A stretch of DNA of 64,000 nt from Verticillium longisporum (lineage: Eukaryota > Ascomycota > Sordariomycetes > Glomerellales > Plectosphaerellaceae): NCBI GenBank assembly GCA_019188255.1, contig JAETXT010000006.1, forward strand, positions 1,984,001 through 2,048,000. Direction: 5' to 3'. The number at the start of each line of letters is the position of its first letter. The first letter of the stretch is position 1. The notes under the pieces were generated by a model. The model saw only the letters and a list, made by a program, of their open reading frames with translations. It made no database searches and was not told the DNA's origin. Of the stretch, positions 56,159-64,000 are shown one piece after another. The position numbers were made by a program, and so were the translations under genes.

Positions 56159-57388
56159 ATGACCACCGCGGTCAAGTTCGCGATCCCATCAGGGGCACAG
56201 TACTTTACACCATTCTCTGTATTTCCAGTGGAGATTCGCCTCCAGATATGGGAGGCTGCCATATTCGAGCCTGGCATGCACTTTCTCAAGATTGTGCCCA
56301 ACGACGACCAGGGCCACGTCCTCGCCCGAGTCATCCAAGGGTCCCGTCGTTTCCTCCTTGTCAGAGCACACCTCGCTCCCATATTTCCGAATCCTAAAGC
56401 CGACAACTCACATTATGTCGCCCTCGCAAAGGTCCTCGACACCCTTTCCAACACCTGCAGCGAGGCCAAGCGTGTGGTCCAGCGTCTTCTTCGGGACCCG
56501 CGTACACTCGAGGTCAACGGGCAGCCCATCGCCCTGACCTCTCACGCCCAGGACATCGTTTGCCTCGACTACCTCCCATCGGATCTCTTCTACAGTGGGT
56601 GCCGCATATCACACGACTTTCAGTGTCCAGGTCTCGACAAAATTCGCCATCTGGCCGTCAGGTACTGCCACAAGTGGGAGACGATGGTCTTGCTGTGTGA
56701 AGCTTGTGGCGGTTCGCACATGCGTGAGACGACCAAGAACCACCCCATCCACGCCTACCAGTTCCTTGCCCGGCACTGTCCCAACCTGGAGACATTCTAT
56801 CTCATCGACTACTTGATATTGCGAAAGGAAGCCAATGAAGCCGCGGGGCAGTTGAGCAACCTCGATCGGAAGCCTGTCAACGGAATTTCTCCAGATGGCC
56901 AAGTGGTTCCGCCGGTGCAAAGCATACCTACTCGAAAGGCATATCAGGAAAGCCCGAAGTTCACAAGTAGCGGTCGAACGTATTTTGAGATTGCTCGCGA
57001 CCAGGATGACTGGCTCGTCCAGTCGCGCGTATTCGAGACTCTCGACTGGATCCAAAAGAGCTTTCGCCGATACGCTGTCGAGAGCACCACTACTCGACAC
57101 CGGCACAGTCGACCCCTCCAGGTCCAATTCAAGGTCCTCTCTTGCGAATGGGACGTTGTGCAGGCGACAGCGGCTCCGAGACCGAAAATTGATGCGCCGC
57201 GAAAAGGAAACAACAAGCGCATGTTTGCCGGCGATGCAACGGAGCCCGCCCGCAAATCGGCCAGATCGACCAGGAACCAGCCCATGGCTTCAGCTCCTGT
57301 GCCGTGCAGTCAACGGGCGGGTTTCGTGTTCGGGCAGGGAGAGCATCACGACTTTGTTTTCGGGAGAGGTGGTCGCCGCGGTCAGTAG
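56159..57388 (+). CDS. 2EXR-domain protein
   Basis: Single-exon gene for 409 residues. Residues about 17-130 are a 2EXR domain, recognised by FTPFSVFPVEIRLQIWEAA at its start and the following long helix region; it is an F-box-like module found almost exclusively in filamentous fungi, often in many copies. The middle has CEACGG and a NLETFYLIDY strand. The C-terminus is basic and Gly/Arg-rich (RKSARSTRNQ, FGRGGRRG), suggesting nucleic-acid contact or nuclear location. No signal peptide or membrane segment. Function of the family is unknown; a link to SCF ubiquitin ligases is not shown. Confidence 0.85.
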   Translation: MTTAVKFAIPSGAQYFTPFSVFPVEIRLQIWEAAIFEPGMHFLKIVPNDDQGHVLARVIQGSRRFLLVRAHLAPIFPNPKADNSHYVALAKVLDTLSNTCSEAKRVVQRLLRDPRTLEVNGQPIALTSHAQDIVCLDYLPSDLFYSGCRISHDFQCPGLDKIRHLAVRYCHKWETMVLLCEACGGSHMRETTKNHPIHAYQFLARHCPNLETFYLIDYLILRKEANEAAGQLSNLDRKPVNGISPDGQVVPPVQSIPTRKAYQESPKFTSSGRTYFEIARDQDDWLVQSRVFETLDWIQKSFRRYAVESTTTRHRHSRPLQVQFKVLSCEWDVVQATAAPRPKIDAPRKGNNKRMFAGDATEPARKSARSTRNQPMASAPVPCSQRAGFVFGQGEHHDFVFGRGGRRGQ

Positions 57389-58373
57389 CCTGGGCGCGCG
57401 CATCTGGTGTCTTCAGAACCCCCCTAGGTAACATGGAATGAAAAGCGGCTGACTTTGATCGCACGGTCCCTACAAACGAGAGATCAAGCTTGATAACTTG
57501 ACTTTGGATTCTGATCCCTCGGTGACGGATCGTCCTGTTCCGCCTCTGCTTTGAGTAACGTGCATGATCCTTCTGCTGCAGGGCGGCCGCCATGCCCAGA
57601 GGATTGGGAAGTGCCTGGCGATCCTTCATAATCAGCCGTGATAATGAGCAACTTGCCTCAGCTCCTCATGAACAGTGGGCGAGCCCTCAACTTTCCTCTC
57701 CACTTGGTTCGCGTCACCGTAAATCCGCGGCTTCATTGCCCTCCACCAAGTCCGTCGCAATCGGCCGGATCGCACTCGGAGCCGCATGAGACATCACGGC
57801 AGCAGCGGCTCGCCATGCCTAGTGGTTCGGAGCACTAGCCGCGCCTCACGGGCGCAACATCTCAATCGAGCATGAGGCATCTGCGGCAAGCTGCTGACAA
57901 CCCTGTCGCGACACCCAGGCAACCCAGGCGACCGCCACGAGGCCCCCCGCTTGAATACTGCCCCCTCCAAAGGATCCCCAAGCTTGAGCAAGGGTTCCCT
58001 AGTCACTCACAAAAGTTCCGCAGATGGCAGAACATCGTGGCCCGCGCCTGGCAGCTCGACTATCGCGCCCCACGCGAGGACCATGTCCCGGCGGACCGAC
58101 GTCGGTGCGTGATGAAGACAACACGTAGGATCCAGATCCGTGGATGAGCGAAGCTGCATTAGCCCGACCGTGAGGCTGGAATTCCGCTGGCTGGGGTTGC
58201 GGTCCGATGCTGCCACCATCCCCACGCGGAGCTCGATCTAGATGCGTCGGGCTCGGTTCTTCTCGTTTCTCCTGAGCTGGCAGATGTTATTAAAGGCGTG
58301 CGCATGGCGCCCGTTATACCACCATGGTTGAGGCACTCAGTTTGAAACATAATCACTTTCCTAACCCGCGAGA
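57389..58373. other. intergenic
   Basis: About 1 kb between the 2EXR and esterase genes. No gene or RNA is recognised. Confidence 0.5.
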
Positions 58374-60270
58374 ATGGTTCGAGTCCTCCCGTCACTTTTC
58401 GCCATTTGCGCGGTATTGGACCTGGCATTGGCCGCCTGTCTTTCTACACCCAAAGCCACAACGCTGAATGGTACATACACTGGTGTCCGCATCCGCGAGT
58501 TCGACCAGGAGGCTTTTTGGGGTGTACGCTATGCAAAGGCTTCTCGTCTTCGTAACCCTCAGTCCTTGACTGATTCTTGGGAGGGCGAGAGATCTGCGGC
58601 GTCTTACGGCGCACTCTGCCCGACCACACCCAACCCGACTGCTTTCGCCGACGCCGGGTTCACGTACAGCGATGACTGCCTCAACCTCAATATTCTCCGT
58701 CCAGCCCGTACGGCACCTGGTGACAAGCTGCCCGTTGCGGTCTGGATCCATGGAGGTAGCTTTTCAGCTGGTTTCGGGCCTGACGGCAACACAAACACAT
58801 CCTATGTCGTGAAAGCGAGCATGGAAAACGAGCTCCCGATCATCACAATCACGCTGAACTATCGTCTGGGATTCCTCGGTTTTCCTGGAGGTCCTGATGC
58901 CACGGCTGCTGGCATCACGAACCTCGGTCTCAAGGACCAGCATCTTGCTCTGCGCTGGATTCAGGAGAACATTGCGGCGTTCGGTGGCGACCCTGACAAG
59001 GTCACGCTCTGGGGACAGTCGGCTGGCGCAATGTCCATCACCCACCAGCTCCTTGCCTACGGAGGAAACGGTGCTTCCGGTCTGTTCCGTGGCGCCATCG
59101 CCGTGAGCGGAACCGGCGGCCTGGGCACCAATAGCCTGACTCCCGACGAGGTGCGCGTGTCGCAGGCCTACGACACTGTTCTCAACCTGACCAGTTGTGC
59201 CAATGCCGCGGACAGACTCGACTGCCTACGAGAGGTAGACTACAAGGCCCTCTACGACGTCGGCCAGCAGGCCTCCGCGGCGGCAGGCCTTGCGCCCTTG
59301 TGGTGGCCCTCCGTCGATGGGGATTTCATCACCGAGTCCCCGAGCCTGCAGCTCGCCGCCGGTCGTTTCCCCGCGACATTAACTTCATCAGCGGCACCAA
59401 CAGCGACGAAGGCCTCCTCGTGGCTCAGCTGCTCCAGCAGTTCTTTGGACCGATCGAGGATGACGCAACGCTCCTCTTCATTCTCGGCGCTCTCTTCTTC
59501 CCAGCTGCCCGACCGGAGGTTCTGCAGAAGATCCTCGATGCGTACCCCGTGGACGCGCCGTCGCCGCCGTACTCGTTGCCCATGAAAGCCGCCAGTGGCG
59601 AGGATGTCTTCTGCGACGCCATGAAGGCGGCAGGCCAGCTCTGTGGAGCGCAGTACAGGCGCACGGCCGCCATCTTCGGCGACTTCCAGATCATCAACGG
59701 GCGGAGGTTCTTCGCGGAGAGTCTTGCCAAGCAGGGCGTCAACGTCTTCACCTACAGGTACGTGCTTGTGTGCAATACGGCAGAGTAAAACTGACAGTGT
59801 CAGGTTCGACACGAACCCGACTTCCATCCCGATCAGCAGCATCCTGGCGCCCGGGTTCACGGCGCATTCCACCGAGTACACGTACTTCTTCAACCTGCCG
59901 CCTGGGTATAACATGTACGGCATGAACCCGCAGGTCGTGAACATCAGCTCTCACCTCGAGCTTTCGAGGGGCATTGTGGATAAACTCGTCTCGTACATTG
60001 CTACTGGCGATCCCAACACGTTCAAAGGTCTGTGGTCCTCCTTTGATGCTAGCCGTGGACGAGTCTGACAATGGAATAGTGGACTTTATCCCGAAGTGGC
60101 CTACTTATGACTTGGCGTCGCCGAAGAATATGCTCCTCAATGCGACCGAGTCTGATGATCAGCTCAATGTTCGTCTTGAGCCCGATACGTGGCGTGCCGA
60201 GGGCATGGCTTTGTGGCCGCAGTATCCGATTGAGCTTGACCTCGGAAGTACATGGAGGCCGCAGATGTGA
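58374..60270 (+). CDS. secreted type-B carboxylesterase/lipase; one frame break
   Basis: Extracellular alpha/beta hydrolase of the COesterase family (PF00135), related to Candida-type lipases and cholinesterases. Signal peptide MVRVLPSLFAICAVLDLALA. Oxyanion-hole region WIHGGSFSAG at about 125, nucleophile elbow GQSAGAMS with S216, a catalytic acid segment NSDEG, and the family's EDCLN-like SDDCLNLNI block. Introns at about 59759-59803 (GTACGT...CAG) and 60028-60079 (GTCTGT...TAG) splice in frame to the stop at 60270. The first 1 kb and the rest are in different frames: the shift is at the CCCC run 59369-59372, and one more C would join GRFP to RDINFISGTNSDEG. As written, translation continues in a wrong frame and loses the catalytic acid and His. 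Single lesion, so error or recent loss. Confidence 0.8.
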
Positions 60271-61227
60271 CCTCATTTGAGGCAGGACAAAACAAGTGGA
60301 TGAGGGGGTTGGAATAATGCTAATACATAATCATGAGTATCCGTTGAGCAAGCATCGTCTGGCTATGTTCAACTCGACCGTACACCCTTACGGACTGGGG
60401 AAATGATCGATCATGAGATTCAACATGCGGCCGAATGATTCCTATAGAAGAATGGGGACAATTCGCGACATGTTTTCAGGGGATCCATACACTACGACTC
60501 AATCACACGCAGCTAATATTTACCCGACGCGTGCCAAAGAGCAGCTTCCGCCGGTTCAGAAGCCACAGATTACACATTGAAGCTTCAGCTGCTTGCTCTT
60601 CATCATTTAGAAGGTCTCGCAAAAAGTATGACGCCAGCGAACTGATGGGTAGGCGGGATCCCATCCGTGACCATCTTCCGGCCGCGATGCTCCATCACAA
60701 CCCCACTGCGGTGGTGGCCTCCGGTACTGAAGTGGAGGATCGGCAGTCGATGACCTGGTCCAGCCAACGACGAGTCGAGCCTTCGTCAGACTCGTGAAGC
60801 GTGTCGCATGTGAGCCACGGTTGAATGTTCCTGGCGTCTCGGCAATCTCATCTATCTCCGACTTGATCATGGCATTCTGCTGCCTTGGCTTCCCCATGTT
60901 GCGGTCGGGCCAGGCTTCTCCGCGAGATCTGCGCCGGGTCGCGATGATCACCCGAGCATCACACTATGGCAATCTACCGAAAAGAACAGATACGTTCCGT
61001 AGCTGGTGCAGCTTTATTTGGTGACGATTTAGCCCCGGAAGCTACCACTCACTCATGAAGGTCGTGTCAAACACTTGACAAAGTCAGTACGTGCCAGGCC
61101 GCCTTGCCAGTCGGTCATTCAGCATATAAGAACGATACATGTGGACGTGGAATTGTTTCCGGTTTCCTGACAGAACATAATACTACTTCATCTTGTCTTC
61201 CAGCCTCCTCACCTACCCAATTCCGAA
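60271..61227. other. intergenic, GH6 promoter
   Basis: About 0.95 kb. A CATATAAG sequence at 61133-61140, 88 bases before the GH6 start codon, is a plausible TATA box. No gene is recognised. Confidence 0.5.
61133..61140 (+). promoter_or_regulatory. TATA-like box of the GH6 gene
   Basis: CATATAAG lies 88 bases upstream of the ATG, a normal distance for an inducible secreted-enzyme gene with a short leader. Confidence 0.4.
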
Positions 61228-62424
61228 ATGCGCACCTCTTCGATTCTGAGCGCCCTGGCGGCGGCTGGCGCAGTATCCGCTCGTCCATCCATCTGGTCTC
61301 GCCAGAACGACGCCGATGCCAACCCATTTGAGGGCCGCCAGCTGTTCGTCAACCAAAATTACACGGCCAAACTCGAGGAAACCCGCGAGGCCTTCCTCGC
61401 AGCCGGCGATGATGTCAATGCCGGCAAGGTCCAGTACGTCCAAGAGTCTGTCGGAACCTTTGTTTGGATCTCCAACATTGCGAGCCTTGGCGACATTGAC
61501 GGCGCCATCGAATCTGCGCGTGCCGTCCAGCAAGAGACGGGCGAGGAACAGATCGTGGGCCTGGTGCTGTACAACCTTCCCGACAGAGACTGCAGCGCTG
61601 GAGAGAGTGCCGGGGAGCTCAGCCTGGCCGAGAACGGACTGGCGAGATACAGGACAGAATACGTCGACCAGTTTGCTGCGAGAGTCCAGGCTGCTTCTGA
61701 CCTTACCTTTGCCATTGTTCTGGAGCCGGATGCGGTCGGCAACATGGTGACCAACCAGGCCATCGAGTTCTGCGCCAATGCCGCCGAGCCGCAGAGGGAC
61801 GGCATCGCCTACGCCATCGCCGCGTTGCAGGCTGATAATATCCACCTGTACATTGACGCCTCCCACGGCGGATGGCTGGGGTGGGATGACAACCTGGCAC
61901 CAAGTAAGTCGCCATCCGCACCCTCATGACGGAGGAGGTCTGACGATGTGATGCAGCTGCCAAACAGTTTGCCACCATTGTCGCAAAGGCTGGCCCCAAC
62001 GCGAAGATCCGCGGCTACTCGACCAATGTCTCCAACTACAACCCCTTCTCAACGACGACTCCCGAGCCCTACACCGAGTACAGCAACTCCTTCGACGAGA
62101 GCCACTATGCCCTCTCCCTGGTCCCGCACCTCGAGGCCGAAGGACTTCCCACCCGCTTTATCATCGACCAGGGCCGTGTGGCCGTCCAGGGCGCCCGCGC
62201 CGAGTGGGGGGAGTGGTGCAACGTCGAGGCTGGATTCGGGCAGCCCGCGCCGACGCGCACGGAGAACCCGCACGTGGCCAGCATTGTCTGGATCCAGCCC
62301 GGCGGTGAGTGACGGCGCCTGCGGCATCGAGGGCGCGCCCAATGCGGGCGCCTGGTTTGATGAGTATGCGCAGCTGCTGACCAGGAACGCGCATGTGGCC
62401 TTGCAGCCGGCTGTGAGTGTCTAG
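61228..62424 (+). CDS. GH6 cellobiohydrolase (CBH II-like), no CBM; frame broken near the end
   Basis: Secreted inverting glycoside hydrolase family 6, releasing cellobiose from non-reducing ends of cellulose. Signal peptide MRTSSILSALAAAGAVSA, then the catalytic domain directly; there is no cellulose-binding module or linker. Exon 1 is 61228-61903, the intron 61904-61956 (GTAAGT...GCAG), then exon 2. Conserved parts: YNLPDRDC with D121 (matching the D175 position of the Trichoderma enzyme), LEPDAVGN with D168 (matching D221), YIDASHGGWLGW and IVWIQPGG. At 62304-62312 the sequence reads GGT GAG TGA, a stop after PGGE; two bases further along the other frame continues SDGACGIEGAPNAGAWFDEY to 62424. 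A lost AG from GAGAGT would explain it. The missing part carries the D401 region, so the truncated 343-residue product should be inactive. A GTGAGT donor arises at the lesion. Confidence 0.85.
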
Positions 62425-62734
62425 ACGAGCTGTCGATATGGTCGTATGTCGCACAGTTCGCGACGAGGGCCATTCTGCTCGGAATTATAGAAGTCTTGGG
62501 CGCGATCTCTTCATCTTTTCGAAGAGAGGAGATCCAACGCTGAATTCACTTGTCCTGAAATCAAATTGTGGGCTTGAGAACGCAACCATTTCACTCCTAC
62601 TCAGGGCCGATGTACTCATTACTTGAGAATTGGTTGGAATATTGGAAGTCTTTGGATAATTTTACAAAGTCGATTCATCGAATAAAGTGTCGCTGGTCGT
62701 GAACATGGAACTAAGGTAGTGAGACAGGGGACTC
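62425..62734. other. convergent intergenic region
   Basis: About 310 bases between the ends of the GH6 gene and the small minus-strand gene. Nothing recognised. Confidence 0.5.
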
Positions 62735-63103
62735 TCACTCCTTCCCAGAGTCCTTGGCGGCCTCCTCTTCAGCAGACTGAGCCGCCAGGAGGGCTTCGCG
62801 CCGTTGACGATTACGTTTGCCGAGGACGCGTAATGTGTTCTCTCTCTCGATTTCATTCATCTCGGCCCAGTTGTTGATGCGGGACAAGGTGCCATTGACG
62901 TTGACGACGACGGGTCCCAGGGCGTCCATACTGACTGTGCCGCCGAGAGTGAGGTTGGTGGAGTCATCCGAGGTGGATTCGGTGGATGGCAAAGCCAGGG
63001 GTGCGGTTGGCTTGCTGTCGCTCATACTTCGAAACAGAGTGCGAGAGATTATGGGTGTGGGCGTGAAGTGGCGGAACTGAATTGCTGCGAATGACTTGAG
63101 CAT
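62735..63103 (-). CDS. small conserved fungal protein, probably mitochondrial
   Basis: Single-exon frame of 122 residues from MLKSFAAIQF. The first 25 residues have Arg, Ser and Phe and no acids, like a mitochondrial presequence; an internal methionine (MSDSKP) could instead make a cytosolic form. The conserved core is LGPVVVNVNGTLSRINNW, then NEIERENTLRVLGKRN with a basic helix, and an Ala/Glu-rich tail. I recognise the core as a pattern seen in many ascomycete hypothetical proteins, but no activity is known. The frame is open further upstream to 63307, without features. Confidence 0.72.
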   Translation of the reverse strand: MLKSFAAIQFRHFTPTPIISRTLFRSMSDSKPTAPLALPSTESTSDDSTNLTLGGTVSMDALGPVVVNVNGTLSRINNWAEMNEIERENTLRVLGKRNRQRREALLAAQSAEEEAAKDSGKE

Positions 63104-63897
63104 GGTGTTGGTGTTGATGGCTTTTCTGTCGTGAAGAAGAAGATTTGCAGAACGTGCCAGAAGTTTTGAGCTGGTACGAATGGCTGTGCATGGATACTGT
63201 GGCTGTGTCACATCAACTGTGGCGTCGTCTCCCCTCACACCAGGAAACCAGGGATGTCTTGGCTGGCTTCTACCTTGGTATGATCCATTCATGGCTTGCT
63301 TCCTCAACTGTCAGTCGGATGAATCGCGGTCGGGTCTGAAGTAGCTGGGGCCTCATATCACGTGTGGAACAGAAGTCCCACCTCATCCTTTCGAGATGAC
63401 GACAATCCCAACCTCCGTAGCTGAAAACCACGCAACATACACAATGCAGCCGCAAGTAATTGCCTTTTCCCAAAACATATTCCCAATACTCCAAGCCTTA
63501 CTAAGTGGCATTGACCTACATTAATTTTCTCCTATGCAGTCTTATAATAAAGCTAGTCCATCGCCGTGTCGGATACGACGTAGGAGTACGTCGCAGGCCA
63601 GGACACCAGTGGAGAGCGCAAAGATGCCGAAACATTATGCCGAGGGGTTGGGGTGCCACCCTGTCGGGTTGGATCGGTGAGAGCGTCGAATTTTGGAGGG
63701 GAACTCCCCCGCCATGATAACATTCCGAGCTCACCCATTGCCACCCTAATGGTATCCAGAGAAAGGCTCATCCCTTATTTAAGAGAGCCTGCTCATGACA
63801 ACAAACGACTGTGCGCTATTTATACTCACGTCTCAAACAAACTTGACTGACTCCTACTACCTAACCTTTCCATTCTCTCGCTGCTCTTTGAAAAAGA
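63104..63897. other. divergent promoter region
   Basis: About 0.8 kb. TATTTATA at 63817-63824 lies about 75 bases before the last start codon and is a plausible TATA box. Confidence 0.4.
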
Positions 63898-64000
63898 ATG
63901 TCTCAAGTCGACAAGGCAGCTGTTCTCGACCTTTCACAGTGGCCAACTGCGCAAAAGTTCGTAGAGCGAGCGAGCGAGTTCTTGAACGAAGTCCAAGACT
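63898..64000 (+). CDS. 5' end of a gene running off the window
   Basis: The ATG at 63898 (AAAGAATGTC) opens a frame of 34 codons, MSQVDKAAVLDLSQW onward, still open at the window edge. A TATA-like box and a C/T-rich leader precede it at normal spacing. The family cannot be named from so little sequence. Confidence 0.5.
   Translation, partial: MSQVDKAAVLDLSQWPTAQKFVERASEFLNEVQD

Noticed and set aside
59350..59400. Small intron to explain the esterase frame change
   Set aside because: The only GT-AG pair around the CCCC run would be about 30 bases, below normal fungal intron size, and it does not restore the frame.

Overview
This window is nuclear DNA from a filamentous ascomycete (Pezizomycotina, most likely a Sordariomycete and plausibly Hypocreales). 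The evidence is short GT-AG introns of about 50-100 bp with CTAAC/CTGAC branch sites, GC-rich third codon positions, fungus-restricted families (RTA1, 2EXR, fungal STAND N-terminal domain, NACHT-ankyrin NLR, GH6, SAD-1/QDE-1-type RdRP), an H2A.Z with the usual fungal layout, and scattered TAGGTACC-type microsatellites. About two dozen genes are supported; no tRNA, rRNA, CRISPR array or intact transposon was seen.

Left part (1-28.5 kb) is conserved core genome: a GrpB/UPF0157 protein and the MRE11 nuclease (both minus), then on the plus strand a Na+/phosphate symporter of the PHO-4/PHO89 family, an RNA-dependent RNA polymerase with the catalytic DLDGD, and a Pin4/Cip-like RRM-R3H protein. A Cys-rich acidic protein of unknown function and histone H2A.Z (minus) follow. 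Intergenic distances are large (up to 5.6 kb).

The middle part (29.7-41.5 kb) is an accessory island with heavily damaged genes: a Helo-like/NACHT/ankyrin NLR with two in-frame TGA codons and about six frame breaks, an aminoglycoside-phosphotransferase-like (APH) remnant with its middle missing, an F-box protein with four membrane segments and one frame break, an intact two-domain fasciclin protein, a broken fungal hypothetical gene, and a second APH-like gene with one frame break.

The right part (42-64 kb) holds a cytochrome P450, a small unknown protein, a tandem EthD-like/alpha-beta hydrolase fusion, then three consecutive membrane-protein genes whose families all occur in yeast sphingolipid biology: RTA1 (RSB1-like), GT32 (SUR1/CSG1-like) and a PAP2/AUR1-IPT1-like protein. 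It ends with a 2EXR protein, two secreted hydrolases (type-B carboxylesterase and GH6 cellobiohydrolase) that each carry a single frame break, a small probably mitochondrial protein, and the first 34 codons of a gene leaving the window.

The main question raised by the window is whether the recurrent 1-2 base frame breaks are biological decay of an accessory region or homopolymer errors in the assembly. The NLR and the 39.5-kb gene look truly decayed (multiple lesions, including stop codons explained by C-to-T changes). The F-box, second APH and esterase genes carry just one indel each in or next to a G/C run and may be intact in the living strain.
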